Source: Rugalucina vietnamica (Eukaryota; Mollusca; Bivalvia; Lucinida; Lucinidae). From it: a DNA stretch of 64,000 nt. Both the position numbers and the translations under genes were made by a program. Under the pieces are notes generated by a model. It ran no database searches. It had not been told where the DNA came from and was given only the letters and a program-made list of their open reading frames with translations. The stretch spans positions 53,594,761-53,658,760 of the forward strand of contig OZ024869.1 of assembly GCA_964017185.1 (NCBI GenBank), given 5' to 3'. Positions within the stretch are counted from its first letter, which is position 1. Each line of letters starts with the position of its first letter. Positions 13,501 through 28,500 of this stretch are shown here, one piece after another.

Positions 13501-16500
13501 CCAAACTTCGACTTAAAAATTTTCAAAGTCAGTGGACCGTGAAATATAGGTCAAGGGCACTGGGTTAAGGTGCGTGCTTGAAGGGTATGTCAAGGACAAT
13601 TACTATGCAAGGTTTCAGACTCGCAGCCGTCTCTGATGTCAAGAAAACCAAACTTCGACGTAAAAATTTTCAAAGTCAGTGGACCATGGAATATAGGTCA
13701 AGGGCACCGGGTTAAGGTGCGTGCTTGAAGGGTATGTCAAGGACAATTACTATGCAAGGTTTCAGACTCGCAGCTGTCTCTGATGTCAAGAAAACCAAAC
13801 TTCGACGTAAAAATTTTCAAAGTCAACTGACCGTGAAATATAGGTCAAGGGCACTGGGTTAAGGTGCGTGCTTGAAATGTATGTCAAGGACAATTACTAT
13901 GCAAGGTTTCAGACTCACAGCTATCTCTGATGTCGAGAAAACAAAACTTCGATGTAAATATTGACAAAACTTCGACGTAAAAATTTTCAAAGTCAGTGGA
14001 CCGTGAAATATAGGTCAAGGGCACCGGGTTAAGGTGCGTGCTTGAAGGGTATGTCAGGGACAATTACTATGCAAGGTTTCAGACTCGCAGCTATCTCTGA
14101 TGTCGAGAAAACCAAACTTCGACGTAAATGTTGACGGACGAACGAACGAACGGACGGACAGAAATTTGGACTCCTATATCGCACCCTGCTATAAGCAGGT
14201 GCGATAAAAACCACCTAAAATTTTAGAACCAGCACACCAAAGACACAAAGACTGACTTAGAAGACCATGTACACATATACTGCAGCTAAAATAAACAAAG
14301 AAATAGTGCAATCAATTTGAAAATGTGTAATATTCAAGTTTAATCTACCCTACCCCCTAAATTTCACCGACAACTAAATTTTTCTGAAAAGTTGCAGAAA
14401 ATGGGGTGAAAAAATGAAGTTTCTTAGATTGACAATTTTCATGGCTCGTTCAATGCATATCATCATTATGTATCCAAATATGAAATATTGGGAAAATATC
14501 TGCAACCGTTTACGAGATATTCAACAAAAGAAAAACCGGAAGTTCCGAAATGTCAAATGTTAGCAGCGAACATCCTTAAGTTTTACTACATGTGCTCTCT
14601 GACAGCAAAATAAGCAGGCACACGGCCTCAGAATCTCAAAACCCCAAGCTAACATTAATAAATGCAAACAACAAAGACGCTAGCATTTTTGCTGATACAT
14701 GCATTTTCAAGATAAGGTTAACAGTGCCCCTTTGACACATGAATTATATGTGATATAATTTATGCAAATTACAATAAATGTGCCACAGTTTAAGAAATAA
14801 GTAACCAAAGAACAGGCAGTAAAGTGTCTTGGTCAAGGACATAACAAGAGCGGTAAGTTTAGAACCAGTTTCAATGGTCAACAACTGAACCACCATGCTC
14901 CAACATCATTTAAAATGAAAATCCTTCCATAGAAACATTAAAACATCAAAGGTGGCATACCTTTATCAGTCTTGGACATCTTGTTGCAACTATGATCTTA
15001 TGTGCAAATAGTTTCTGCCCATCTGATGAAACTAACTTGATATCACTGTACATGGGGTTGTTCACCAGAGACTTCATACATGCACCAAGTTTTTCTCTTT
15101 CTTTTTGCTTTTCATCATCCTGAAAATAAAATATCACCTGGGTTGAAGATCAATTCTGCAAGTTTTTTATGTTTATGTTAAACAAGAGGGTCAGGTTCTG
15201 ATAAAAAAAATATTGTGAATCACTATTTGACACAAGGATTCCAGCAATTTTGCATGCCTTTATTGGGATTTATGACTTTTAATGTCATTTGTTTTAGGTA
15301 CAGAACAGTTATGCTTACCCCAAACAATTTAAATGTATGAAGCAAAACAAAAATGACACATCATGACAAAGACTTTTGCTGATAAAAACACCATTTTACA
15401 CAGACAACTCATTACCAACTTTGAAAGCATAATTTAAAATTTAAATATTTCAGTTAGATTGAAATCTAGTTCTGGCACCTTCTTACACAAAATACAGTAC
15501 TAAATACAGTCTACAGTAGTTTGATAATGAGTGACATACCCTTTTCTAAAGATTTGGTTTGGTTATGGCCTCATGTCCCAATAACAATTTTCAATCATGT
15601 CGAGATGGAGCCACTGCTTCCTGGGTACTAACCAGTACTATGGGATACTTAGTGTCTTACTCAAGGACAGGTTACATTCTTTTATAATGAAATGCGGTGA
15701 ACACTGACCTCTAAAGCTAGTATATCTTCTTCTATCAAGAATCCAGTAGCATTGAGATCATCTGCAAGCGTCTGTGAGAGAGGATCATCTGTGTCAACAG
15801 CAAGCTCTGCCAACACAACAGCTGTCTGGGTAGAGGCTGTGAAAATGTCATCTGCTGGTCCAGTTGTCTGAAACCAAAGACTATACCAACTAGCATTGAA
15901 ATAATAAGCCATCTGTTTGAGAGAATAAACCAAGTGAAAGGCAAAATCTGCTTGCACAATAGTTGTCTGGATAGATGCAACGAAACTGTTGTCTACTGAT
16001 TTGAGTTTCATGGCAAAAATTATACAGATTGCTTAAAGCTCAAACAGCAAAACAGGGTACCAATATTTTTGCATACTCAAATAAGGGAGCATTTAATGCA
16101 TTCATAGGCACAATATATAAAAAAATTCAAATTGTGTCTTTTAGGTAACCCTGACCTTAAGCAGCACTCAGTCATCCCCTTACCTTTGGCTGCTCTCCCA
16201 CTTTCTCTCCTACAAAAGATTTCTCCCTGCCAGGTATAGACGACAACCTCTTGAAATTATGCCCTGTCTGAGCCCCAGACACCTGGACATGGGGCATGAG
16301 AGCCTTCACATAGAACTGGTCTCTCTCTTCATCTTCAACTGTGACGGCTTTGTTCCACAGATGACCAGTATCAGTGGAGCTCAGCAATTTGGTCTGGAAG
16401 AGTTTCTTTGGTCGCTCTGAACCTTCATAGACATCCTGAAATCCATGAAAAGCTTGTTTATTTCATTTGTTGCTTCATCTTTATTTTAAGAGACTGAGAT

Positions 16501-19500
16501 CATATTAAGATGGCCAGTAATTCTGATCTTACCTATCCTGGGCAAGCTTTACCAAACTGTACTCAGTATTCAGTGCAACTTACTGTACCAAGGGATCTCA
16601 ATTGGCAATTAAAGATTGTGGAATGCCAAAATCATGCATGGCTACTTGTTATTGTCATAAGCCCAGCAAGAGGGCAGGTATAGCTCGATTTCGACCTCAG
16701 GTGCATCAAAAGATCGACGAGTCTACTTAGTAGCATGTGAAAGGATATTCAGATTGTAACAGTACAAATACTTACTGTGCGTGCAACCGAAGTGTAATGG
16801 AAAGCCCTGTAACATGTCATACTGATTTACCTTTTACGTGCTACTAAGTAGACTCGTCGATCTTTTGACGCACCCGAGGTCAAAATCGAGCTATACTTCA
16901 TACTCCGGGTCCCGAAATTTGCCCAGAAATTTTATATCCCAATGTGCAGAGTATGATGAGCTGAGTAAGCTGAGCTGAGCTGAGATGTAACACTGTGCCT
17001 TTCCATTGTGTAGATATTTGGGACTGGGAGTATGAAGTATAAGCCAGCAATAGGCCTAAAATGTGAGATTTAAAGAAGTTTTACCATTTACACTGACAAC
17101 TGTAAATGCAAAAAGCAACCAGAGGACCAATGGTCCTGTAAACGCTCACCTGAGATCTGCTGCATATACCAATAAACATGTTTGAATATTATGGTATTTA
17201 ATCCCAGTGCAGGGGCAGATGAAGCCTTTGGGCCATTTTCTTTTTCAGAATAATCAATATTTTGTCCATTTGCCAATTTCCTGCTGGCTTTTTCCTTCAA
17301 ATGACATTTTAACAGTTATTCCCATTCAAATGCATTGGCAACCCATGTTGACCTTGCCATAAACTGGGTCAAGGTCATCACAGGGTCATGATTTATATAT
17401 ACATTGTAGTACTTGAGCCATCGATGCTTCAAGCAAAGTTTCCTTGAAATCTGTCCACTGGTTCCAGAGAAGAAGATTTTTGAGAGATTTTTACCATATA
17501 TGGGCCTGGCGGCCATCTTGGTCATGTGACCTGAATTATTTATATATACAGTGATTACCCCATCCTTTAGATGCTTCACATAAAATTTGGCTTTGAATGG
17601 CCAAGTGGTTTCAGAGGAGCAGATGTTTGAATATTATGGAGATATACATGTATATTGCCCCGGGGTGGGGGCATATGAGCCCCTGTGGTCCATTTTTTGT
17701 CAGAATCATTAATAGTCAGTCCTATTGCCCATTTCCTGCAAGACTTTCACTTTAAATGACATTTTAAAAGTTTTCCCCTTTCAAATGCATTGGCGACCTA
17801 TGTTGACCTTGCCATAAAACAGGTCAATGTCATCACAGGGTCATGATTTATATATACATTGTAGTGCTTTAGCCATCGATCTTTCATGCCAAGTTTCATT
17901 GAAATTGGTCCAACTGTTCCAGAGAAAAAGATTTTTGAAGGGTTTTTACCATATATGGGCATGGCGGCCATCTTGGTCATGTGACCTGGATTATTTATAT
18001 ACACATTGGTTATCCCTTCCTATTGATGCTTTACATAAAATTTGGCTTTGATTGGTCAAGCGGTTTCAGAGGAGCAGACGTTTGAATATAGTGAAGATAT
18101 ACATGTATATTGCCCCGGGGTGGGGGCACATGAGCCCCTGGGGTCCATTTTTTTCAGAATCATTAATATTCAGTCCTACTGCCCATTTCCTGCAAGACTT
18201 TCACTTTAAATGTCATTTTAAAAGTTTTCCCCATTCAAATGCATTGGCGACCTATGTTGACCTTGCCGTAAAATAGGTCAAGGTCATCACAGGGGCATGA
18301 TTTATATATACATTGTAGTGCTTTAGCCATCAATGCTTCATGCCAAGTTTCATTGAAATTGGTCCACCGGTTCCAGAGAAAAAGATTTTTGAAGGGTTTT
18401 TACCATATATGGGCATGGCGGCCATCTTGGTCATGTGACCTGGATTATTTATATATACATTGGTTATCCCTTCATATTGATGCTTTACATAAAATTTGGC
18501 TTTGATTGGTCAAGCGGTTTCAGAGGAGCAGACGTTTGAATATAGTGAAGATATACATGTATATTGCCCCGGGGTGGGGGCACATGAGCCCCTGGGGTCC
18601 ATTTTTTTCAGAATCATTAATATTCAGTCCTACTGCCCATTTCCTGCAAGACTTTCACTTTAAATGTCATTTTAAAAGTTTTCCCCATTCAAATGCATTG
18701 GCGACCTATGTTGACCTTGCCGTAAAATAGGTCAAGGTCATCACAGGGGCATGATTTATATATACATTGTAGTGCTTTAGCCATCAATGCTTCATGCAAA
18801 GTTTCATTGAAATTGGTCCACCAGTTCCAGAGAAAAAGATTTTTGAAGGGTTTTTACCATATATGGGCATGGCGGCCATCTTGGTCATGTGACCTGGATT
18901 ATTTATATACACATTGTTATCCCTTCCTATTGATGCTTTACATAAAATTTGGCTTTGATTGGTCTAGCGGTTTCAGAGGAGAAGACATTTGAATATAGTG
19001 AAGATATACATGTATATTGCCCCGGGGTGGGGGCACATGAGCCCCTGGGGTCCATTTTTTTCAGAATCATTAATATTCAGTCCTACTGCCCATTTCCTGC
19101 AAGACTTTCACTTTAAATGTCATTTTAAAAGTTTTCCCCATTCAAATGCATTGGCGACCTATGTTGACCTTGCCGTAAAATAGGTCAAGGTCATCACAGG
19201 GTCATGATTTATATATACATTGTAGTGCTTTAGCCATCCATGCTTCATGCCTAGTTTCATTGAAATTGGTCCACCGGTTTCAGAGAAAAAGATTTTTGAA
19301 GGGTTTTTACCATATATGGGCATGGCGGCCATCTTGGTCATGTGACCTGGATTATTTATATACACATTCATTATCCCTTCCTATTGATGCTTTACATAAA
19401 ATTTGGCTTTGATTGGTCAAGCGGTTTCAGAGAAGACATTTGAATATAGTGAAGATATACATGTATATTGCCCCGGGGTGGGGGCACATGAGCCCCTGGG

Positions 19501-22500
19501 GTCCAATTTTTTTTCAGAATCATTAATATTCAGACCTACTGCCCATTTCCTGAAGACTTTCACTTTAAATGACATTTTAAAAGTTTTCCCCATTCAAATG
19601 CATTGGTCACCTATGTTGACCTTGCTGTAAAATAGGTCAAGGTCATCACAGGGTCATAATTTATAACCACATTGTAGTGCTTGAGCCATTGATGCTTCAT
19701 GCCAAGTTTCGTTGCAATCGGTCCACTGGTTCGGGAGAAGAAGATTTTTGAAGGGTTTTTACCATATATGGGCATGGTGGCCATCTTGGTCATGTGACCT
19801 GAATTTCTTATATACACATTGGTTCCCCCTTCCTATAGATGCTTCATATAAAATTTGGCTTTGATTGGCCAAGCGGTTTCAGAGGAGAAGATCTTTGAAA
19901 TTGTGGACGGACGACGGACGGACGGACGACGGACGGACGGACGCCGGATCATGGCCATCCTATAAGCTCACCTTGTGAGCCTAACGGCTCAGGTGAGCTA
20001 AAAATGTATGTACACCTGGACCTTTTTATAACACGGTTCATTACAACACAATTCTGGATATAACACTGATAACTGTTGGATCCCAAATGGTCATTACATC
20101 TATACATTTTACTCTCATTATAACATGGATTGGATAGCTAACACGGAAATTGGCCTGGACCTAAACAAGGAGCCGCATCGTGAGAAAACCGAATTTTTGC
20201 CTATGCGAAAACAAAGGCGCAGATCAGCTTCGCGGTAACTGCGAAGCTGATCAGCGCCTTTGTTTTCGTAACCGCGAAGCTGATCAGCGCCTTTGTTTTC
20301 GCTACACGGATAGTACAATTCCTCTTCTACTTAAATCCAAAATTGCAAGCTTCTAGCTCTTTTCTGGGCTTGTACAGGCCGGTTTGTGTCGGACCTGGTC
20401 GGAAACCCCGAAGACCGGTTTTCTCGCGTCGCGGCTCCAATAGTGTTATAAAGGAGGTTGTAATGGCTGTTGAACAAGCAACATTGATTGTGAAAATGAT
20501 TTACCTCTGTATGAAATATGCTGTTTACTTTGTCAGCCAGTCTCTTCTGTCTGTCAGCATGGGATAATGCCAGTAACTGACATGGTTCTTCTGGGCTGTA
20601 AAATGAAAATGTCTTTGGATTCTTACTGGGAAAGCCTAATCTCTGGCAAAGTTATTATTTCATTTTTAAGATGCCTGTGTATGAGCCTCTGAAGACAGTT
20701 AAGAATTCATAATAAATGTACAAGATAATCAAAATGTTCCCGTAACTTTCCATGACAATGGCAAGAATTTTAAAGAGAACTAGAAATTGGCTGCAAGCAA
20801 GGCTTTCAGTATACCCCCCGCAAAATTATCTAAGGCCAATAACTTAAAGGCCTTTAAGTGAAACATGCAGAAAATTTGTCAAAAATATCTTTTCAGCATT
20901 ATAATCCTTCATGAAAATCCTCCGTATGTCTGACTCATGTCTATAAGGTAATTAACAATATACTGAAAGCCCAGGGAGTAAAATTATTGTTGATTTCACT
21001 GTACACTGTTGATCATTATTTATAATGAGAAATGGTCAAAAATTGGCTATGCTAAAAAAAAAGCTGTAAATTTGTCAAAAATAAATTATTCAGCATAAGA
21101 ATTCTTCATGCACATCTGAAATATATCTGGAACAAGTGTGCAAAGAATTCAAATAAAACAATGAAAGCACTAGGAGGACTTGATTTCATAAAGTATGCAC
21201 TACCAGCCGTATTGTATATTAGCGATGGTTGAAAAATGTCTAAGTTAAAAAATGCTGCAAATTTGTCAAAAATTATTTTTTCACCAATAAAATTCTTTAT
21301 GCACATCTTCAATATGTCTGTAACATGTCTGCAAAGTATTGAAAAGAATTACTGAAAGCCCCAGGAGGAGTTGGATTTCACAAAGTATGTACTATCAACC
21401 GTAATTGAATATAAGCAAAAATGGTCAAAATTGGCTAAGTTTAAAAAGCTGTAAATTTGTCAAAACTAAAATTTTCAGCATGAAAATTCTTCATGCACAT
21501 CTTCAATATATCTGGAACGAATCTGCAAAGAATTAAAAAGAAACAATGAAAGCCCTAGGAGGAGTTGATTTCACAAAGTATGCACTACCAACCATTATTG
21601 TATGTAAGCAATAGTCGAAAAATGGCGAAGTTAAAAAATGCTGTAAATCTGTCAAAAATTATTTTTTCAGCATTATAATTCTTCATGCACATCTTCAATA
21701 TGTCTGTAACATGTCTGCAAAGTACCGAAAGGAAATACTGAAAGCCCTAGGAGGAGTTGATTTCACAAAGTATTGATGTAAGCAATAGTCGAAAAACGGC
21801 AAAGTTAAAAAATGCTGTAAATTTGTCAAAAATTATTTTTTCAGCATTATAATTCTTCATGCACATCTTCAATATGTCTGTAACATGTCTGCAAAGTACC
21901 GAAAAGAAATACTGAAAGCCCTAGGAGGAGTTGATTTCACAAAGTATGTATGTAAGCAATAGTCTAAAAATGGCAAAGTTAAAAAATGCTTTAAATTTGT
22001 CAAAAATTATTTTTTCAGAATTATAATTCTTCATGCACATCTTCAATATGTTTGTAACATGTCTGCAAAGTACTGAAAAGAAACACTGAAAGCCCTAGGA
22101 GGAGTTGATTTCACAAATTATGCACTACCAACCATTATTGAATACAAGAACTCCGCGGAGGTCGATATCGCACCTGCATCGGGCAAAGTCAACAGACCGT
22201 GAAATATAGTTCAAGGGCACCGGGTCAAGGTGAGTGCTTGAAGGGCATGTCAAGGACAATTACTATGCAAGGTTTCAGACTCGCAGCTATCTCTGATGTC
22301 GAGAAAACCAAACTTCGACATAAAAATTTTCAAAGTCAGTGGACCGTGAAATATAGGTCAAGGGCACAGGGTAAAGTCAGGGTTAAGGTGCATGCTTGAA
22401 GGGTATGTCAAGGACAATTACTATGCAAGGTTTCAGACTTGCAGCTATCTCTGATGTCCAGAAGACCAAACTTCGACGTAAAAATTTTCGAAGTCAGTGG

Positions 22501-25500
22501 ACCGTGAAATATAGGTCAAGGGCACAGGGTTAAGGTGCGTGCTTGAAGGGTATGTCAAGGACAATTGCTATGCAAGGTTTCAGACTCGCAGCTATCTCTG
22601 ATGTCAAGAACCAAACTTCGACGTAAAATTTTTCAAAGTCAGTGGACCGTGAAATCTAGGTCAAGGGCACAAGGTTAAGGTGCGTGCTTGAAGGGTATAT
22701 CAAGGACAATTACTATGCAAGGTTTCAGACTCCCAGCTATCTCTGATGTTGAGAAAACCAAACTTCGACGTAAATGTTGACAAAACTTCGACGTAAAAAT
22801 TTTCAAAGTCAGTGGACCGTGAAATATAGGTCAAGGGCACCAGGTTAAGGTGCGTGCTTGAAGGTTATGTCAGGGACAATTACTATGCAAGGTTTCAGAC
22901 TCGCAGCTATCTCTGATGTCGAGAAAACCAAACTTCGACGTAAATGTTGACGGACGAACGAACGAACGGACGAACGGACGAACGAACGAACGGACGGACA
23001 GAAATTTGGACTCCTATATCGCACCCTGCTATAAGCAGGTGCGATAATAAGCAATTATAGAAAATTTGCTAAGTTAAAAAATGCTTTAAATTTGTCAAAA
23101 ATGATTTTTTTTTTCAGCATGACAATTGTTCATGCACATCTGCAATATATCTGAAACATTTCAGCAAAACATTAAAAGGAAACATTGAAAGCTGTAAGAG
23201 GAGTTGATTTCACAAAGTATGTACTTTCAGTACTATGGCAAACATGTTATAGGAAGACTTAAAAAGTCCCATAACTCTTGCAATACTGACCCTTTGGCCC
23301 CTAAATTCATACCACACATGTATTGTCTGATGGTGCAAGTGTGGAGAAAATTTGAAACAAATCGGACAAAAGCTACTCAAGTTATTCAGCAAAGATGTCC
23401 AAATGTTGACGGAATGACGGAATCACAAAATGACGTTTTGCGGGGGGTATAAAAATGGTCTACTATATGACAACACATTAGTAGGAGCTGATTTATTTGC
23501 AATGACTGAACATTATCAAACCATGGTAAACAAACACATCTAGTCGGCACAGATAGATATTCCAAGGGCGATCACAGTCACTTACAGCATGCTAAAGGTT
23601 AAACCTCTTATCTCAAGTACTGACAAAAATTCTTACTTTTTCTTTTTTCTGCTTTTCTTTTTCTCCTGGCCACTGTTCTCAGGTTGGTTTAATTGACCAA
23701 TCAGATCCCCTCTAGCCATACTATCTTGATCCGCTATGGAGGAGGAGATCGCCATAGCAATCTGAACATCTTCATCAAACTTACTATAAGAAAGCAATAA
23801 TTGTTGAAATTCAACATATATTATGTTGAGCTGCAATAACTAGCATTCAGTAGTTTGGTATTTTTTAATTCAATGAGGAATCAGCCTCTGTCTTAAGAGT
23901 AGATAAATAGCCTTGAAATAAATGGGACATTACTACTATTAAGCAAAAAGCTACCTGTACACAGACCTGTCAACCTCCTGAAAATTCTAAGAGGGAGATT
24001 GCGCGAAACAGTGACTTTTTTACCAAATATGCATGCGACTTACGCGCAGGTTTTAGGACCTATAAAATTTCAAGGAGGGAGATTTTTTCTTCAGGAGGGA
24101 GATTTTTTCCAGGTTTTCAAAAAGACAATACTTGTTATTGGCAAAGGTAGTATACCGCTAGCATTCACAGATACATAACCCTTTAAATAAGGAATAATTG
24201 AGACGGTGTCATACCTCGGGTAGTGAAAATTTGCTTGTGCAATTTTCTATAACGACTATGATGCAAAAACCGTGAAGAAACGATGAAATTCGATCGAAAA
24301 ATCAGTTTCGACATATTTCTAACAAGGGCGCGGCCATATTGAGAGTTTTCCCGACGATCATTAGTTACATGCAATCTGATTGGTTCCGAAATCAACCTAA
24401 AAATGTTATTGGCTAATCACAAAGCTTGTTTTATCTTTCACCAGAATTTCCCAATATCATGCTTATAAATAGATCGGAGAATCTCGAATGCGAATGGAGA
24501 TTGCTGAATACGCTTAAAATAGAAATCGGAATGATCGAAAATTCCCGAACTCAACCGGAAATTTGCAATGACCTTGACTTTGTTTGTGTTAACACGGAAA
24601 AACCGGGATATGTTTTCTTTTTTTGTTTCGGTTGTTAAAATTAACCGGTAGACAGCCCGAAATCCGTTAGTTTGGCGTTTTTTATAGAAATCGGACGGGA
24701 GGTCTTTAGTCCATGGCAAAACCGTTAGAATAACGGGATATCCGGGACAGTTGACAGGTCTGCCTGTACATAATGTCACTCAAATTTAGAATTTCCAGAG
24801 TACATACTACATATTCTTAAGTATTTACATTTTGAAAATTGATCAACTAGTAGGGCAAACCTAAGAGATTCATTACTTGAGCCTTAGAAAATCCTTCTTT
24901 GTATCTTGCAATGAAACACTTGTCTGGCAAGTAAGTGCTGCAGCTGCTAAACATTAGTTCAAATACCTGACTCACCTCTTGGGTTCTTTTGCTGTTCTTT
25001 TCTTTCCCGCTTTTTGACCATCAGTGGACTTGATTCGACTGCAAGAGAATTCATCATTGGTTGCCAGTGGGACAGAAAATTTCCTATACAATCTAAGGGT
25101 GTGTAAAACATGGAAGTGAGAAACAAGGCTTTTACAAAGTTTTTAACTTCACCATGAGAACTGAGTGACATATGGGTGGAGAAGCTTTTCATTGAGAAGT
25201 ATTATCATCCATTTAATTTCTGAAAATTTTGTACAGGACAGAGTCATACTTTAATTAAGCGACATACTATATGAGCTGCCGCATGGGAAAACTAGCAATC
25301 TGCATATGCGAAAACATAGGCGCAGACCAATGTGGTGGTAACCACGAAGCTGATCAGCGCCTTTGCTTTCACTATACGGATAGTACAATTCCTCTGCTTC
25401 CTAAATGCGAAATTTCAAGCTTCTAGCCATCTTCTTTAGCTGCGCAGGCTGACTTGTGTCAGACCTGGTCGGAAACCAAACTGTTGGTTTTCCCATGCAA

Positions 25501-28500
25501 AGGCTCAATTATATATATATATATTTTTTAATTCAGTTTTACGTCCCTTTCAAGATTATTTCAGCTCATATGAGACGGGCCAATCAGTAGGTGGGGTGAA
25601 AACGGGAGAACCCCGAGAAAAACCACCTGGCACACCCGCAGGCAGAACTTGGCTTGTCCCACATGTGGCCAGAGTGGGGCTCGAACCCACACCAGACACA
25701 GTGGTGAGATGATCGAGCGATTAAGAAACAGCGCTCTTAACCGCTCGGCCACGGGGGCCGCCTCAATTATATTAAGTGCATTAACACAGGAATTGATGTA
25801 GACACTCGACAGTAAATAATCTGTAGCAAGAAATTGCTTTAGGTTGAATCAAAATATGAAATTACATGTAATAGTATGATTTTCTCGTCTGCTCATGTGC
25901 TGCCAAATCTGTAATTCATGTAAATGTACAAACTCACTGAAATTCTTAATTATTTCTTCAACATAAAACAAAATGGTGCCTGACCTCTTGACAGCAGGGG
26001 GAATCACTCCAGCAGACACCATGAGTTGTCTTTCATCCTCCTGAGCTTTAACCAGTTGTAACACCTTCTCTGTGGTCACACCCAATTGCTGGCTACATTT
26101 CTTCAGGTGAGATGTTCTAGACTAAATCATAAAATTAAGATCCTAAATGTTGGATTACATGAAATGATTTGGATGGACATTAAAACATAAATGATGATTC
26201 AAATCAAAGTCCATAGATTGAGCAAAAAGAAATAGATCAATCTTAATGTGTCCATTTTTAATTGCACAGATTTCGGGTCTAATAGGAAATTCTCCATGAA
26301 GGACTGCATTATGATAAAGCTCATAAACTACATGTAGTTTGCATAATTCTAAGTATAAAGAAATAAGTGAGTTTTCATGTGAGTAAACTATCAAATGAAC
26401 CTGTTCTGAGTTTTTGTACACACCTTGGGCAGCCCAGTGTGGCCGTTCTGGCAATGTCCAGGGCCTATCTCTCGGCTCTCTCCTTCTGCTCTTTTTCTTT
26501 CAACAAGTGATTCAGAAGATTTGGTGTCTAATTTAAAGATTTGTCAGTATACTTATGCTTACCTGTTCAGTATTAAGTTTTTGTCCACACATTGGACAGT
26601 CCAGTGTGGCTGTTCTGGCAGTGTCCAGGGCCTGTTTTTCTTCTCTCTCTTTCTGCTCTTTTTCTTCTAGCTTGTCAATACATCTGAAGAGAATAATACA
26701 AACTGTGTTGTTTACCATGTTGGTTACATTAATTTGATTCTTTTCATCCATGGTGACCCTAATGTAATTATGTCAGGGACTCAGGATAGTCAGTTATCCT
26801 GGCCAGATTATTTCCGAGCAAGATATAGACTACAGATTACCAGTACTGAGAGCATGTTTTTTCACCTACTACCACGTAATGAAAAGTTTTTCTTGCACAC
26901 CAGATAGAGAAATCCTACGTTTTACCCCATGTGAGAAGTTCTTATCTCAACCTTGTTATCTCACCCAAGGCTCATTCTGCGTTCAAGTGTTCTTTTTTAA
27001 CATGGGTTGTATAGGACGTCACGTAATTTCGTCGTTAAGCGCACACGTCACAATGACGTCAAAACGGTTTAAATCAAAATGGCGGATGCCGCGATTGTAG
27101 CGTTTTTCTAGGTAAATAGTATGAAAATCAAGCTTCGCCGCATTAAAGTGTGCAAGAAAAAGAATCCATCATTCGTGTAAGGTATGGATAGACAAATCTG
27201 TCCCTCGGGTCACAATTTGGCATCACTCGGCGAGCCTCGTGATGCCAAAATGTGGCCCTCGGGACAGATTTGTCTATCCACACCTGACACTCATGTAAGA
27301 TTCTTATATTCTTGATCAGCAGACGAGCAAGAGAGGCTGAAAAAATATTTCCATGACACAACACATTCTTTTGATTAAGTGCACCTCCATTTGCACCATT
27401 TCAAATTTTAAGATAGCATTTATTTTGGATTAAATCTATGGTACATTTATGAGAAGTTAATACATTTATAATACACAAATAATATTGTATACCTGTTGAC
27501 ATGTTGTTGTTGTCTTTGAGTGTTCATATGTGATAGATTCTTCTGACACACCTGACATGTCGCAGGGGCAGTCTCATCTTGGTATGAAATAAATGATACT
27601 TTCACATGCAGTTAGAATCTTAGTTCAATAAAAGTATCCTGTTTGGACTTTTTACCATATAATATCCATTCCAAATATGTTTTGATTTTGTATCTTTTAA
27701 ACAAACTGCTTTATACTACTGTTTTTATTTATTTTTCAACACCACTAGAGTCACATCGTGAGAAAACCAGATTTTTGCCTATGCGAAAACAAAGGCAAAG
27801 ATGAGCTTCACAGTAACTGAGAAGTTGATCAGCACCTTTGTTTTCGCAACATGGATAGTACAATTTCTCTTCTTGATAAAATACGAAATTTCAAGCTTCT
27901 TGCCTACTTCTGTGACTGTACAGGTCGGTTTGTGTCAGACCTGGTCGAAAACCCCTAAGACCGGTTTTCTTGCATTGCGGCTCATTGTCTCATTCTTATT
28001 TCAACAAGTATCATAAGACAGCAAAGTGAGAATCACAGCTTTTTTCTACGCAGAATATCAGAATACAAGATTATCTGAAACCCAATTTGCTTTAGTCCAG
28101 TTTCCAAACATGGATTTGGCCTGCGACCTGGAAATGTGTGCCGCATAAAATGTTTTTATGGATTTAACTTTTGATACCTTTCAGATGAAGAATCCGAGTG
28201 ATGCCACCTTGGCATCATTGAGCATTTTACAATATATTCAAAATGGCCGACAAATGGCGGAAAATATTGCAAAAATCAACATAATACATGTATGTGAAGC
28301 AAAAAGCTCACTTCTCTTGTTGTCCTTACTGTCTTCTTCTGGTTCATCAGACCATGCCAGTTCAAAAACTGCATCATGAATTGTTTGAAAAAATCAAAAA
28401 TCAAGATGGCGTCCAAGATGGTTGGCATAAACAAGAAAACAACATCCCAGAGTCAGGGTTCCCACGGAAAGTATGAAATAAAATTCCATGACTTTTCCAT

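Noticed and set aside
15682..16011. A single 109-codon gene
   Set aside because: Only 15867-15709 is coding; the rest crosses a splice acceptor and is intron of SLX4.
17798..19817. Repeated frames of 60-75 codons on both strands in the 454-bp array
   Set aside because: They recur because the DNA repeats; no codon-like conservation, start context or domain.
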